The notes under the pieces are model-generated. The model searched no databases. It was not told the origin of the DNA and saw only the letters and a list, made by a program, of their open reading frames with translations. Shown piece by piece: positions 17,401 to 26,887 of a stretch of DNA of 64,000 nucleotides. A program made the translations under genes and the position numbers. Position 1 is the stretch's first letter. Each line of letters begins with the position of its first letter. The stretch comes from Chitinophaga filiformis (GTDB lineage Bacteria; Bacteroidota; Bacteroidia; Chitinophagales; Chitinophagaceae): assembly GCF_023100805.1 (NCBI RefSeq), contig NZ_CP095855.1, positions 372,001 to 436,000 on the forward strand. The letters are read 5' to 3'.

Positions 17401-20400
17401 AGATGGCACGTACCTGGGTGGTCAGGTTTTCCGCCAGCTGGTTTACGTTCTCCGTCAGGTTCTTCCAGATACCGGAGGCGCCTGGCACGCTCGCCTGGCC
17501 GCCCAATCGTCCTTCCACACCCACTTCACGGGCCACCGTCGTTACCTGGTCGGCAAACAAGGCCAGCGTATCGATCATTTCATTGATCGTTTCCGTCAAC
17601 TGGGCTACCTCCCCACGCGATACGATGGACAATTTCTGTTTCAGGTTACCGGTAGCCACGGCAGTTACCACCTTGGCGATACCACGCACCTGGTTGGTCA
17701 GGTTGGAGGCCATCATATTCACAGAGTCGGTCAGGTCCTTCCAGGTACCACCCACACCCTGTACTTCCGCCTGGCCACCCAGCTTACCTTCTGTACCCAC
17801 CTCACGCGCCACACGGGTCACCTCGAACGCGAAGGAGTTCAGCTGGTCCACCATCGTGTTGATGGTATTTTTCAGATCAAGGATCTCTCCTTTAACGTCT
17901 ATCGTTACTTTCTTGGACAAGTCGCCGGAGGCCACGGCCTTCGTTACCTCTGCAATGTTACGCACCTGCGAGGTCAGGTTACCCGTCATCTGGTTCACCG
18001 AATCCGTCAGGTCTTTCCAGGTACCCGCCACACCCGGTACGAATGCCTGGCCACCCAGTTTACCATCTGTACCTACCTCACGTGCCACACGCGTTACCTC
18101 GGAGGCGAAGGCTCGGAGCTGGTCCACCATGGTATTCAGGGTCTCTTTCAGCTGCAGGATCTCTCCACGCACATCCACCGTGATCTTACGGGACATATCT
18201 CCGTTTGCCACGGCAATGGCCACATCGGCAATGTTACGCACCTGGGCCGTCAGGTTGCCCGCCATCTGGTTTACAGAGTCGGTAAGGTCTTTCCAGGTAC
18301 CACCTACGCCCGGTACGAACGCCTGGCCACCCAGTTTACCGTCCGTACCTACCTCACGCGCCACACGCGTTACCTCGGAGGCAAAGGCGCGCAGCTGTTC
18401 CACCATGGTATTGATGGTATTTTTCAGTTCCAGGATCTCTCCTTTTACGTCTACTTCAATTTTACGCGACAGGTCACCATTTGCCACCGCCGTTGTTACC
18501 TCGGCAATGTTACGTACCTGTGATGTCAGGTTGGACGCCATGATGTTCACTGAGTCTGTCAGGTCTTTCCATAAGCCCTCCACACCCGGTACATCTGCCT
18601 GCCCGCCAAGCTTTCCTTCAGAACCTACTTCACGCGCCACACGGAACACCTCTGAACCGAATGAGTTCAGCTGGTCCACCATGGTATTGATGGTATTTTT
18701 CAGTTCCAGGATCTCTCCCTTTACGTCCACAGTGATCTTACGCGAGAGGTCACCTTTCGCTACCGCCGTCGTTACCTCGGCAATGTTACGCACCTGGGCT
18801 GTCAGGTTAGATCCCATCTGGTTCACCGATTCTGTCAGGTCTTTCCAGGTACCACCCACACCCTGCACTTTCGCCTGGCCGCCCAGCTTACCTTCTGTAC
18901 CTACTTCCAGGGCCACACGCGTCACCTCGGAAGCGAAAGAGTTCAGCTGGTCCACCATGGTATTGATGGTCTTTTTCAGTTCCAGGATCTCTCCCTCTAC
19001 GTTCACGGTGATCTTCTTGGAAAGGTCACCATTCGCCACCGCTGTCGTTACTTCAGCGATGTTACGCACCTGGGCCGTCAGGTTGGATGCCATCTGGTTC
19101 ACAGAATCAGTAAGGTCTTTCCAGGTACCACCCACACCCTGCACTTTCGCCTGGCCACCCAGCTTACCTTCCGTACCTACTTCCAGGGCCACACGCGTTA
19201 CCTCGGAAGCGAAGGAGTTCAGCTGATCCACCATGGTATTGATGGTATTTTTCAGTTCCAGGATCTCTCCCTTCACATCCACCGTGATCTTACGCGAGAG
19301 GTCACCTTTCGCCACCGCAGTTGTTACGTCTGCGATGTTACGCACCTGCGCCGTCAGGTTGCCCGCCATCTGGTTCACAGAATCCGTCAGGTCTTTCCAC
19401 ACACCACCTACACCTTTTACCGTTGCCTGGCCTCCCAGCTTACCTTCGGAACCTACCTCACGCGCCACACGCGTTACCTCGGCAGAAAAAGAGTTCAGCT
19501 GGTCCACCATCGTGTTCATGGTGTTTTTCAGCTCGAGGATCTCTCCGCGTACATCCACCGTGATCTTGCGCGACAGGTCACCCCTCGCTACCGCGGTTGT
19601 TACCTCTGCGATGTTACGTACCTGGCCGGTCAGGTTGGACGCCATCTGGTTCACAGAATCAGTAAGGTCCTTCCAGGTACCTGCCACCCCTTTTACTTCT
19701 GCCTGGCCACCCAGCTTACCATCCGTACCTACCTCACGCGCCACACGCGTTACTTCGGAAGAGAAGGAGTTCAGCTGGTCCACCATGGTATTGATCGTAT
19801 CTTTCAGTTCCAGGATCTCTCCCTGTACGTCTACCGTAATTTTCTTGGAAAGGTCTCCTTTCGCCACCGCCGTTGTCACATCAGCAATATTACGCACCTG
19901 TGCGGTCAGGTTGCCCGCCATCTGGTTCACAGAGTCGGTAAGGTCTTTCCATACACCCGCTACGTCTTTTACTTTCGCCTGCCCTCCCAGTTTACCTTCA
20001 GAGCCTACCTCACGGGCCACACGCGTTACCTCGCGGGAGAAGAGGTTCAGCTGTTTCACCATCCCGTTCACCTCAGTGGCAATGCGGGCAAATTCCCCCT
20101 GCAATACGTGGCCTTCTATCTGCAGCGGCATTTCCTGGGAAAGATTCCCTTTCGCCACAGAACTGATTACATGCGCTATTTCGATGGTAGGATGTACAAG
20201 ATCCGAGATCAATGTATTGATAGAAACCACTGCGGTATCCCAGGAGCCTTTTGCAGTACGGGGCATTACCACCCGGTGGTTCAGACGTCCCATCTTCCCG
20301 ATGGTATTCCGCGCCAGGGTCAGTTCTTCTACCAGTGTTTCATTCAGGGAAATGATCTCATTGACCGTATCACAGATCTTGCCGCTTAGACCAATGCTAT

Positions 20401-20602
20401 CTGCCGGCATTCTGGCCGAGAAGTTGCCACTTCTAACTTCAGACAACACCTGGAACAGCTGACGTAAATCTAATTCGTCGGCTACAGGCGCAAGGATTTG
20501 CTTTGCTTGTCTCTTATTTTTTGTTGTGGAAGTTTGTGGACTTTTTTCCACACCCTTTTCAGACAAAGCAGTATTATCGGGACTTTTTCTCCGCGTGTTC
20601 AT
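14489..20602 (-). CDS. Giant cytoplasmic hybrid histidine kinase with ten HAMP-type repeats, GAF and three receivers
   Basis: 2037 residues. After a ~190-residue HAMP-like N-terminal part come ten consecutive 92-residue repeats (residues 191-1110), each containing a VAREVG/VALEVG...KLGGQA segment, WKDLT(D/E)SVNxM, and RNIAxVTxAVAxGDLS. These are the poly-HAMP units of fungal group III (Nik1/Os-1-like) kinases and bacterial relatives. Next come a GAF domain (~1115-1280), a coiled coil, HisKA with His1353 ([11 protein letters not shown]), HATPase_c ([12 protein letters not shown]), and three receiver domains with [18 protein letters not shown] and [11 protein letters not shown]. No membrane segment is present. 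Poly-HAMP arrays relay or damp conformational signals, for example in osmosensing. The signal here is unknown. Confidence 0.93.
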   Translation of the reverse strand: MNTRRKSPDNTALSEKGVEKSPQTSTTKNKRQAKQILAPVADELDLRQLFQVLSEVRSGNFSARMPADSIGLSGKICDTVNEIISLNETLVEELTLARNTIGKMGRLNHRVVMPRTAKGSWDTAVVSINTLISDLVHPTIEIAHVISSVAKGNLSQEMPLQIEGHVLQGEFARIATEVNGMVKQLNLFSREVTRVAREVGSEGKLGGQAKVKDVAGVWKDLTDSVNQMAGNLTAQVRNIADVTTAVAKGDLSKKITVDVQGEILELKDTINTMVDQLNSFSSEVTRVAREVGTDGKLGGQAEVKGVAGTWKDLTDSVNQMASNLTGQVRNIAEVTTAVARGDLSRKITVDVRGEILELKNTMNTMVDQLNSFSAEVTRVAREVGSEGKLGGQATVKGVGGVWKDLTDSVNQMAGNLTAQVRNIADVTTAVAKGDLSRKITVDVKGEILELKNTINTMVDQLNSFASEVTRVALEVGTEGKLGGQAKVQGVGGTWKDLTDSVNQMASNLTAQVRNIAEVTTAVANGDLSKKITVNVEGEILELKKTINTMVDQLNSFASEVTRVALEVGTEGKLGGQAKVQGVGGTWKDLTESVNQMGSNLTAQVRNIAEVTTAVAKGDLSRKITVDVKGEILELKNTINTMVDQLNSFGSEVFRVAREVGSEGKLGGQADVPGVEGLWKDLTDSVNIMASNLTSQVRNIAEVTTAVANGDLSRKIEVDVKGEILELKNTINTMVEQLRAFASEVTRVAREVGTDGKLGGQAFVPGVGGTWKDLTDSVNQMAGNLTAQVRNIADVAIAVANGDMSRKITVDVRGEILQLKETLNTMVDQLRAFASEVTRVAREVGTDGKLGGQAFVPGVAGTWKDLTDSVNQMTGNLTSQVRNIAEVTKAVASGDLSKKVTIDVKGEILDLKNTINTMVDQLNSFAFEVTRVAREVGTEGKLGGQAEVQGVGGTWKDLTDSVNMMASNLTNQVRGIAKVVTAVATGNLKQKLSIVSRGEVAQLTETINEMIDTLALFADQVTTVAREVGVEGRLGGQASVPGASGIWKNLTENVNQLAENLTTQVRAISAVASAVTKGDLTQMIRVEAKGEVEELKDTINQMIANLKETTLRNQEQDWLKSNLAKFTQMLQGQKDLNTVTRRILSELAQVVNAQKGMFYILEQEENLVNPKLKLFAAYAYGSEVGMSREFALGQGLVGQCAVEKERILLTNVPSNYIKISSGLGEAAPVNLIVLPVLFETQIKAVIELASFDTFSQTHLDFLSQLTESIGIVLNTIEANSRTEDLLEQSQSLADELRRTNEELQDKAHLLVKQKEEVEEKNKEVEEARKSLEEKAEQLQLTSKYKSEFLANMSHELRTPLNSLLILAQQLYENHDGNLNEKQVRYAKTIHSCGDDLIQLINDILDLSKIESGYISTDFIKVRFSEVISFVETTFKHVSESKNLRFRIDMDDQLPASLETDVQRLNQILKNLLSNAFKFTEKGEVKLRIYEAKRNWRMISESLESADRVVAFEIRDTGIGISKDKQNIIFEAFQQAEGSTSRKYGGTGLGLSISRGLADLLGGSIELESEAGRGSTFTLFLPLQYNPATIRREKQSSLTVGQYQLPDGYDATLIQTLPVVKVPETKDLDGLNEIINEIGDDRTHIVDTDKVVLIVEDDVRFAKIMLEKAHEMGLKVVVATSFGDVFDLTNKYNPIAVTLDVKLPDASGWRVLDLFKNDINLRHIPIHLISGEENRLLAMHRGARSFSLKPLKAEALNILFANILDHDSRKTKRVLVVEDNEPDASQIARILGNGDLIEMDFVENGKAAIDRMNNTVYDCIIADYMLPDIDGAEFVANMNTVNRHNATPVIVYSAKDFSTSEKSKLKQYANKILLKGVNSLDLLLEETVMQLHLNHQSLLPEKRKLIEDLRSQKDVLIHKNVLVVDDDVRNLFALTTAFERFHINTITAESGKEAMNILSENSDIDIVLMDIMMPEMDGYETMQKIRREHKNSALPIIAVTAKAMKGDREKCLEAGASDYITKPLKIDQLLSLMRVWLYR
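17273..20032 (-). repeat. Ten tandem 276-bp in-frame repeats coding HAMP-type modules
   Basis: The DNA coding residues 191-1110 of the hybrid kinase consists of ten back-to-back 276-bp units with high mutual identity in the central copies. Units 4 and 5 differ at only a handful of residues. The last two units (17273-17824) are the most diverged. All copies keep frame, so copy number can change by recombination without breaking the gene. Confidence 0.9.
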
Positions 20603-20722
20603 GATAAAGGTGTTAGCTGAAGCGATGTATATAAATCAATTTTCTCTTTAAGTTGTGTTTACAGTTCTGCTGACTTAACTCTATACCATATAGATGCTAT
20701 GTGTTATGTGGTTTGAAGTAAG

Positions 20723-20730
20723 TACATTTG
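20723..20730 (+). promoter_or_regulatory. -7 box of a Bacteroidota-type promoter
   Basis: TACATTTG matches TAnnTTTG and lies 22 bp upstream of the REC gene start at 20753. A clear -33 TTTG at the right distance is not seen, so this is tentative. Confidence 0.35.
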
Positions 20731-20752
20731 TTTCTATAAAACAACATAACAG

Positions 20753-21184
20753 ATGCAACTTTTAGGCCATTCGAAGAGGCTGATCCTGTTGGCAGAAGAT
20801 GATATTGATGACCAGGAGCTGCTAGAAAATGCAATTGAAGAAATAGACCCTGGCTGGCAACTGGTCTGCATTCCCAACGGCAGAAAGTTTGTCAAATATC
20901 TGGAGAGTATCGGAGAGGAAGAATTGCCAGCCCTCATGATACTCGATTATAATATCCCGGAACTGACGGGGGTAGAAGTTGTTAAAGAACTGAACGATCG
21001 GGGACGTTTCAAGGATGTGCCAAAAATTATCTGGAGCACTTCCACTTCGCCTATATTCAAAGCTAAGAGCATCGAACTGGGGGTTAAAGACTATATAACC
21101 AAACCGAGTGACCTGGCCTCTTTCCTGACTACTGCCAGGTATATGCTTTCTTTCGCCAACCAGGGGAAAGCAGATAATATGTAG
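20753..21184 (+). CDS. Stand-alone receiver-domain response regulator
   Basis: 143 residues, a single REC domain. The acidic pocket is LAEDDIDDQELL, the phospho-acceptor Asp is in LMILDYNIPELTG, the conserved Thr/Ser is in IIWSTS, and the Lys is in DYITKPSD. The double-Asp DDIDDQ pattern is typical of Rcp1-like regulators paired with bacteriophytochrome or PAS kinases. It has no output domain, so it acts as a phosphate shuttle or protein-protein switch. It is divergent from the giant hybrid kinase (150 bp apart) and 12 bp upstream of the SNF2 helicase, with which it is probably co-transcribed. Confidence 0.9.
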   Translation: MQLLGHSKRLILLAEDDIDDQELLENAIEEIDPGWQLVCIPNGRKFVKYLESIGEEELPALMILDYNIPELTGVEVVKELNDRGRFKDVPKIIWSTSTSPIFKAKSIELGVKDYITKPSDLASFLTTARYMLSFANQGKADNM

Positions 21185-21196
21185 ATTGCACCAACG

Positions 21197-24100
21197 ATGG
21201 TGAATCTTTCCTTTTACAAAGAACAATATCAGTCACTGGATGCCGACACGAGGATCGTCATTGACGTACTATCCGTTTATCTATATCCCCTAGAGCGGTA
21301 TACGTTCATCGACGCTGTAAACCGTGTCAGAGAGATGCCACAGGACAGGATCATCGATATACTGGAACTGCTGAGAGAAAAAGGCCTGGGCAGTTATAAT
21401 CTGGCCGGCAATTATTCATTGGTACCGGAACTGGGTTTTCTCCTGTTTCCCGATAATATACGCCAGCCGCAATACCTCCGCTTACTTGATCATGCCAAAC
21501 CGTACTCCTTTTACAGTACCAGTGCACGCCTGCAGGAACTGCAGCAGCTACTGACAGCTTTCTTCACGGGAGAGCGATCTCTATTGCTGCCCCCGGTAAG
21601 AAAGATCTCTTTTGAACTGCAGGAATATATCCCACACCTGTGTTATCTGTTGTATTACCCGGAGTATAAAGATCTGCTACGTTTATTTGATACAGATAGC
21701 ATCATAAAAATATACGCCGCGGCTGTAAAACAGCACCTGCTGGCTATGACATCGCTGGAAGCCTTACATACATTCCGCCAGGAGGTGGCGGAATTTATCC
21801 ATGTGGAAGCATCTTCACTGGTCCATGCAGAGGTGGCATTGCAGGAAGGATATATAAAAGAAGACATTGTTGGTACTGATGCGCTGTACGCAGCTGCAGT
21901 GGTACAATTGTATGAAGGTCTGCCAGACAATGCCCTTACCTTATTTGAGCAGGGTATCAAACAGCAGCGGCAACAGGATAAAAAGAACAGTATTCCCCTG
22001 TCCCCGCTTTTTGCCTTCCTGTATGCTTATACACTGACCGTATTACCGGAAGAAAAAACTTACACCATTATCAATAAGGTACTGGCAGCATATGATAAAA
22101 AGCTTTTCCAGGATATCACACCAGCCATCAGCCTCTTACAATTTCATAACGGCAGGAAGGAACGGGCGGAACACATGCTGCAGATCCTGCTGGAATCTAC
22201 CTCCCGGCAACCTGAAAAACACCTGCTCAGCTATCTTTCAGTGATATGCCTGCAGGCTTTTTATCCGAAAAGCAAGTTGCTTAAAATATATGCCCCTTTC
22301 ATCAAAGAGCTGCTGTACAAGGGCATACGTCATCACTATCGCCTGCTGACCTATGAACTGCTTTACTTATTTCAGGAACAGGCCTACCTGGGTACAGAAA
22401 AAACCTTCCGCGATCTCGCCGCCTTCACAGGTAAACAGCCCATATTTTCCCGTATGCAGGCCGTGCCCGAATGGGAACGGCTGCTGAATACCCTGGTGCT
22501 GCCAGCAGCCAGTAAACCACTGAAAGAAAAAGCAGCAGCCATTACCCGCCTGGCCTACCTCATAGATGTGGCCCGATCGGAGATCCTGCCCGTTATACAA
22601 ACGCACCAGGGAGATACCGGCTGGAGCCGTGGCAGGCCTACAGATCTGAAAAAGCTGAAGGAAGGGCAACTGGAAAACATGACAGATCACGACCTCCGGA
22701 TAGCGGGCACCATCCTGAAAGAAAGCTATCATACCTATGGTACGGAGTCGTATATTTTTGGAGAAAGGGTCTGGCAGGAAATAAGCGGTCATCCCTGTCT
22801 TTTTTTGCTGGATGATCCCACCGTTCCGGTAGAAGTGGTCAGGGGGCAGCCGGAGCTGATCGTAAATGGCACCGGTAAGGGATACATTTTTAGCACCAAC
22901 ATCCCCGATCATACACGGGAAATAGTGCTGATAAAAGAAACGCCTACCCGTTTAAGGGTGATCAGGCTCACACAGCAGCAACGATCCGTGCTGCAAACAT
23001 TAAAACAGATCGGTACTGTGCCTGCAGAAGGCAAAGATAAATTGTTGCATGCGCTGCGCAATATTGGCGCACACATCACCGTCCACTCCAATTTAGACGA
23101 TACAGCCGCTTTAAATATAAAACAACGTACTGCCGATGCCCGTATACGGGTACAGCTACTCCCTACCGGAGATGCGCTGAAAGCGTCTTTCTTCGTGAAA
23201 CCATTTGCCGTCGATCCTCCTTATTGTAAACCGGGAGAGGGTGCCCGGCACCTCATTGGCGTGACCAATGGTGAAAGATGCCAGGCTATCAGGGACCTGG
23301 AAGCTGAGAAAAGCAACCTGGCCAGATTGATGATCCTCATCCAGGAATCCGTGGCGCAGGAAGTGGTGGACGATACCATCATCTTTGACGATCCATTGAA
23401 CTGCTTACAACTGCTTGAGATCATATACCGGCATCCTGAACTGGCCGTAGCGGAATGGCCGGAAGGACAAAAACTGAAGGTCAGGAGCGTGGCGCATCAG
23501 GCACAACTACGTATGACCGTCCGGAAGGTGGACGGCAAATGGTTCACCTGCAACGGTGAACTGAAAACAGATGAAGACACCGTCCTCTCTTTAAAAGAAT
23601 TGCTGGATGCCGTTAAAGTCAGCCCTACGCGGTTCATTACTTTACGAAACGGTGAGTTTCTCTCTCTCACCACGAAATTGCACCGGCAGCTCAATGAACT
23701 GGCCAGTATTGCGCTGACGGAACATGAAGAGATACATATCCGGCCACTGGCGGCACATATGCTGGATGAACTGCTGGAAGGAGCAGGCAATGCCGATACG
23801 GACGAGCATTGGAAAGCATTACGTGCCAGGCAGGCAATGGCTGAAGATATCCACCCTGAAGTACCTGCCACCTTACAAACGCAATTGCGTCCATACCAGG
23901 AGGAAGGTTTCCGCTGGATGGTGCGGCTTGCAGGCTGGGGAGCAGGCGCCTGCCTGGCGGATGATATGGGACTTGGTAAAACCATACAGGCCATCGCCAT
24001 GCTGTTATACAGGGCCAGTGAAGGACCTGCGCTGGTAGTATGCCCGGCATCGGTACTCCCTAACTGGGCCAATGAACTGTACAGATTTGCGCCTTCCCTG

Positions 24101-25258
24101 CAGGTAAAGCAGATCAACAACGGTAACAGGGCGGCCGTGCTGAAAACAGCCGGACCTTTTGACCTGGTCCTGATCACGTATGGTATATTACAGTCAGAAG
24201 ATAAATTGCTGGCAGGCATTCATTGGAACACCGTTGTACTTGATGAGGCCCATACCATCAAAAACTACCAGACCAAAACTTCCAGGGCAGCCATGGCATT
24301 GCAGGCCGGGTTTAAACTGATCCTGACAGGTACACCCGTACAGAATCATCTGTCGGAAATATGGAACCTGTTTAACTTTATCAATCCCGGTTTGCTGGGC
24401 AACCTGCAGTACTTCAACAAACAATTTGCGACGCCTGTCATTTATAATGCGGAAAGCAGTGTAACAAAACATCTCAGGAAACTGATCAGCCCATTCATGT
24501 TGCGACGCACAAAAACAGCGGTGCTGGATGAACTGCCGGAAAAAACCGAGATCGTTAAAATGGTTTCCCTCTCTCCCGATGAAGCGGCGTTTTATGAAGC
24601 CATGCGCAGGAATGCAGTGGAGAACATCAAAAAGTACAGCAGGGAAAAGAATAGCAAACAACATCTGAATACGCTGACAGAAATAGGTAAACTGCGCATG
24701 GCCGCATGTAATGCCCGCATGATAGACCCGGAGATAAATATACACTCATCCAAACTTTCCGTGTTCCTGGAAATTGTAAAAGAACTGATCGACAACAACC
24801 ATCGCGCGCTCGTATTCAGTCAGTATGTGCGTCACCTGGAGCTGGTACGGCAGGCCCTGGATGAATTGTGTATATCCTATTGTTACCTCGATGGCAGCAC
24901 GCCTATCCCTGCCAGGGAAAAAGTAGTGCAACAATTCCAGTCGGGCGAAGGCGCACTATTCCTGATTAGTCTGAAAGCAGGAGGAACTGGACTAAACCTG
25001 ACCGCCGCCGATTATGTGATACATCTCGACCCCTGGTGGAACCCTGCCATTGAAGAACAGGCCTCCGACAGAGCTTACCGCATTGGCCAGACAAGGCCCG
25101 TTACCATTTACCGGCTGGTGGCAAAACATACCATCGAGGAAAAGATCATTGCGCTACATCATAGTAAAAGAGACCTGGCCGACAGGCTGCTGGAAGGAAG
25201 CGATATCAGTGGAAAATTATCCACAGAAGAATTGCTTTCACTGATCGCTAAGAGTTGA
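21197..25258 (+). CDS. SNF2/Rad54 family DNA translocase (helicase)
   Basis: 1353 residues. The first ~880 residues are a long helical and mixed N-terminal region with no domain I can name with certainty. The C-terminal third is a full SNF2 ATPase. Motif I is DDMGLGKTIQ (about residue 922), motif II DEAH (about 1016), then LTGTPVQNHLSEIWNLF. The helicase C-terminal lobe has LVFSQYVRHLELV, FLISLKAGGTGLNLTAADYV, HLDPWWNPAIEEQASDRAYRIGQ. Bacterial SNF2 proteins translocate on double-stranded DNA and remodel protein-DNA complexes; the target here is unknown. No methyltransferase or defence gene adjoins it. The only likely operon partner is the upstream receiver protein. Confidence 0.92.
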   Translation: MVNLSFYKEQYQSLDADTRIVIDVLSVYLYPLERYTFIDAVNRVREMPQDRIIDILELLREKGLGSYNLAGNYSLVPELGFLLFPDNIRQPQYLRLLDHAKPYSFYSTSARLQELQQLLTAFFTGERSLLLPPVRKISFELQEYIPHLCYLLYYPEYKDLLRLFDTDSIIKIYAAAVKQHLLAMTSLEALHTFRQEVAEFIHVEASSLVHAEVALQEGYIKEDIVGTDALYAAAVVQLYEGLPDNALTLFEQGIKQQRQQDKKNSIPLSPLFAFLYAYTLTVLPEEKTYTIINKVLAAYDKKLFQDITPAISLLQFHNGRKERAEHMLQILLESTSRQPEKHLLSYLSVICLQAFYPKSKLLKIYAPFIKELLYKGIRHHYRLLTYELLYLFQEQAYLGTEKTFRDLAAFTGKQPIFSRMQAVPEWERLLNTLVLPAASKPLKEKAAAITRLAYLIDVARSEILPVIQTHQGDTGWSRGRPTDLKKLKEGQLENMTDHDLRIAGTILKESYHTYGTESYIFGERVWQEISGHPCLFLLDDPTVPVEVVRGQPELIVNGTGKGYIFSTNIPDHTREIVLIKETPTRLRVIRLTQQQRSVLQTLKQIGTVPAEGKDKLLHALRNIGAHITVHSNLDDTAALNIKQRTADARIRVQLLPTGDALKASFFVKPFAVDPPYCKPGEGARHLIGVTNGERCQAIRDLEAEKSNLARLMILIQESVAQEVVDDTIIFDDPLNCLQLLEIIYRHPELAVAEWPEGQKLKVRSVAHQAQLRMTVRKVDGKWFTCNGELKTDEDTVLSLKELLDAVKVSPTRFITLRNGEFLSLTTKLHRQLNELASIALTEHEEIHIRPLAAHMLDELLEGAGNADTDEHWKALRARQAMAEDIHPEVPATLQTQLRPYQEEGFRWMVRLAGWGAGACLADDMGLGKTIQAIAMLLYRASEGPALVVCPASVLPNWANELYRFAPSLQVKQINNGNRAAVLKTAGPFDLVLITYGILQSEDKLLAGIHWNTVVLDEAHTIKNYQTKTSRAAMALQAGFKLILTGTPVQNHLSEIWNLFNFINPGLLGNLQYFNKQFATPVIYNAESSVTKHLRKLISPFMLRRTKTAVLDELPEKTEIVKMVSLSPDEAAFYEAMRRNAVENIKKYSREKNSKQHLNTLTEIGKLRMAACNARMIDPEINIHSSKLSVFLEIVKELIDNNHRALVFSQYVRHLELVRQALDELCISYCYLDGSTPIPAREKVVQQFQSGEGALFLISLKAGGTGLNLTAADYVIHLDPWWNPAIEEQASDRAYRIGQTRPVTIYRLVAKHTIEEKIIALHHSKRDLADRLLEGSDISGKLSTEELLSLIAKS

Positions 25259-25272
25259 TAACAACGTTAAAT

Positions 25273-25314
25273 AAATCTATTGCGTTACCGATAAAAACGA
25301 CCGATAGATTTTTA
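25273..25314 (+). terminator. Weak terminator-like hairpin after SNF2 gene
   Basis: AAATCTAT (25273-25280) pairs with ATAGATTT (25304-25311) with a T-run at 25309-25313. The stem is short and A/T-rich and the loop is about 23 nt, so this is tentative. Confidence 0.35.
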
Positions 25315-25405
25315 ATAATTTATCGATAAAAAAATGCGGAATTTTTATTCGACAACGTTATTTTTTTCATTTTAATATTAAATATTTCAAAAAGAGAAGA
25401 AATAA

Positions 25406-25435
25406 TTTCCTGATATCAAAATTTGATTATCTTTA
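25406..25435 (+). promoter_or_regulatory. Promoter-like pair upstream of small structured ORF
   Basis: TTTC (25406-25409), an 18-nt spacer, TATCTTTA (25428-25435). This is one base off the Bacteroidota consensus in each box. The predicted start of transcription is just upstream of the small ORF's ATG at 25450. Confidence 0.4.
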
Positions 25436-25449
25436 GCGTATACTATCCT

Positions 25450-25587
25450 ATGAAACGCCTTTTTCTTCGGCTCGGATCCCGCTACAGTGTGGAGTTTGAG
25501 CCGAAGATTGAAAATCTTGAAAATAATTTTTACTATCCTATGAATTACCTGCCTTTGTTTAAAAAGGCATCAGAAAACCTTAATTAA
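25450..25587 (+). CDS. Small ORF (45 residues), unknown
   Basis: The frame from ATG 25450 to TAA 25585-25587 encodes 45 residues beginning MKRLFLRLGSRYSVEFEPK and ending KKASENLN. An in-frame second ATG at 25540 (MNYLPLFKKA) is preceded by exactly the same 14 bases as the first (TACTATCCTATGAA at 25441-25454 and 25531-25544). No family is recognised and there is no signal or membrane segment. It lies between a promoter-like pair and a terminator-like hairpin, 126 bp before the ECF sigma gene. It may be a genuine small protein or a regulatory leader ORF. Confidence 0.35.
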   Translation: MKRLFLRLGSRYSVEFEPKIENLENNFYYPMNYLPLFKKASENLN

Positions 25588-25609
25588 TCCCAACCCCATA
25601 TTGTCAAAT

Positions 25610-25652
25610 ATCACTACTTTCAGGACCGGCTGGTATCCTGTTGTGATTTTTT
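25610..25652 (+). terminator. Terminator-like hairpin before the sigma gene
   Basis: ATCAC (25610-25614) and CAGGA (25621-25625) pair with TCCTG (25636-25640) and GTGAT (25643-25647), with T's at 25647-25652. There is an asymmetric internal loop of 6 versus 2 nt. Confidence 0.5.
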
Positions 25653-25668
25653 ATTTTCTGCTGCGAAT

Positions 25669-25689
25669 AATAAGATAAAATATCTTATT
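25669..25689. promoter_or_regulatory. Palindrome directly upstream of ECF sigma gene
   Basis: AATAAGATA (25669-25677), AAA, TATCTTATT (25681-25689): perfect 9-bp arms, ending 23 bp before the sigma ATG at 25713. It could be an operator or a weak hairpin. Confidence 0.35.
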
Positions 25690-25712
25690 CATGACCTTAA
25701 TTGCAACCATTT

Positions 25713-26216
25713 ATGCCCCCTTCAAAAGAAGATAATGTCTTTCTATCGGTAATAGAACAGCATAAAGGAATTATCTATAAAATAGCGAACTCCTATTGCA
25801 AAAATGCGGAAGACAGGAAAGACCTTATACAGGAAATCGTCTACCAGCTATGGCGATCGTTCGGCAGGTACAATGATCAGTATAAATATTCTACCTGGCT
25901 ATACAGAATAGCCCTGAATGTGGCCATTTCCTTCTACCGGAAAGACAGCAAAAGAACCGGCAGTACTTCCGGGCTTACGGCGGACATTATCATCGCCACC
26001 GAAGAAAAAGAAGATACCGGCCCGCAACTCGGGCTCCTTCAACACTTCATCAGTGAACTGCCGGAACTGGACAAGGCTATCATGATCCTCTACCTGGAAG
26101 AAAATTCCTACAGGGAAATTGCCGATATTCTGGGGCTCACGGAAACAAACATTGCGACGAAGATCAACCGCATCAAGAACAAACTGAAAAGAAAATTCTC
26201 CACTATTCATCATTAA
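25713..26216 (+). CDS. ECF-type RNA polymerase sigma factor
   Basis: 167 residues from ATG 25713; the open frame runs four codons further to a TTG. Sigma region 2 contains IIYKIANSYCKNAEDRKDLIQEIVYQLW and the -10-recognition part YSTWLYRIALNVAISFYRK. Region 4 is LPELDKAIMILYLEENSYREIADILGLTETNIATKINRIKNKLK. Length and two-region layout are typical of the ECF class. The next gene, 5 bp downstream, encodes a four-helix membrane protein that probably acts as its anti-sigma or signal partner. A perfect palindrome lies just upstream. Confidence 0.92.
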   Translation: MPPSKEDNVFLSVIEQHKGIIYKIANSYCKNAEDRKDLIQEIVYQLWRSFGRYNDQYKYSTWLYRIALNVAISFYRKDSKRTGSTSGLTADIIIATEEKEDTGPQLGLLQHFISELPELDKAIMILYLEENSYREIADILGLTETNIATKINRIKNKLKRKFSTIHH

Positions 26217-26221
26217 TTAAT

Positions 26222-26878
26222 ATGGAAGACATCACATTAAAGGAACTGTGGGCTAATTATGATAAGAAGCTCGAAAAAACACTGGCACTTAATCACCGCC
26301 TCATTACCGAAATACAAACACAAAAAGCCAGGACTGCCTTGCGTCCATTGAAAACAGTGAAGATCATCGCAGTCATTTTAGGGGTCCTGTGGGTCTTATT
26401 GCTGTCGGTGCTCATATTTTTTGCTATATCGGCCATGACCGCTTACCGGCATTTCTTCGTGCTTTCCGCACTGGCCATTATCGTTGCCACTGTAAGCGCC
26501 ATTGTTGTTTATATCAGGCAGGTATTGCTCATTCAACAGATCGACAATAGTATGAATGTGCTGGAAGTACAACGTAAACTCGCCGTGCTACAATCTTCCA
26601 CCATTAATATTGCCCGGATATTATTCCTTTCTGCGCCCTTTTACACCACCTTTTACATTAACAAAAGCATGTTTGAACATGGCAGCATCGGGTTGTGGGT
26701 ATTGCAACTGACGGTTACCACTATTTTCACCATGCTGTCGGTCTGGCTATACCGGAATGCCAAAATGGAGAATGCTGGTAAACGCTGGTTTAAGTTTATA
26801 TTTGGGAGTAGTGAATGGACCTCCGTCATAAAGGCGATGAACTTCCTGAAAGAGATCGAAGCTTACGAAAAAGAGTAA
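26222..26878 (+). CDS. Membrane protein paired with ECF sigma factor
   Basis: 218 residues. A charged N-terminal cytoplasmic part (~45 residues) precedes four hydrophobic segments around residues 47-72, 78-97, 125-145 and 155-178, followed by a short charged tail. No zinc-binding anti-sigma (ZAS) motif is present and I cannot assign a family by sequence. Its 5-bp spacing from the sigma gene is the Bacteroidota arrangement in which a small membrane protein controls the sigma factor. It is probably an anti-sigma-type partner, by context only. Confidence 0.75.
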   Translation: MEDITLKELWANYDKKLEKTLALNHRLITEIQTQKARTALRPLKTVKIIAVILGVLWVLLLSVLIFFAISAMTAYRHFFVLSALAIIVATVSAIVVYIRQVLLIQQIDNSMNVLEVQRKLAVLQSSTINIARILFLSAPFYTTFYINKSMFEHGSIGLWVLQLTVTTIFTMLSVWLYRNAKMENAGKRWFKFIFGSSEWTSVIKAMNFLKEIEAYEKE

Positions 26879-26887
26879 ATCTGCAAA

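Larger units (their letters stand above)
25441..25652 (+). ncRNA. Candidate structured small transcript with terminator
   Basis: Three hairpins lie between a promoter-like pair and a terminator-like hairpin. Hairpin 1 is TCTTCGGCTC (25464-25473) with GAGCCGAAGA (25498-25507). Hairpin 2 is AAGATT (25504-25509) with AATCTT (25513-25518). Hairpin 3 is TGCCTTT (25550-25556) with AAAGGCA (25563-25569). Hairpins 1 and 2 share bases 25504-25507 and cannot both form. The region ends in ATCAC/CAGGA...TCCTG/GTGAT (25610-25647) followed by TTTTT. It could be a small RNA, a leader, or simply the mRNA of the 45-codon ORF inside it. Confidence 0.35.

Noticed and set aside
17193..20462. Long plus-strand ORFs (677 and 409 codons) opposite the hybrid kinase
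   Set aside because: They are antisense shadows of the tandem HAMP-type repeats; the Ser/Arg/Thr-rich repeats mirror the kinase codons and have no independent family.
21197..25258. SNF2 protein as part of a phage-defence island
   Set aside because: No nuclease, methyltransferase or other defence gene is adjacent; the neighbours are signalling genes.
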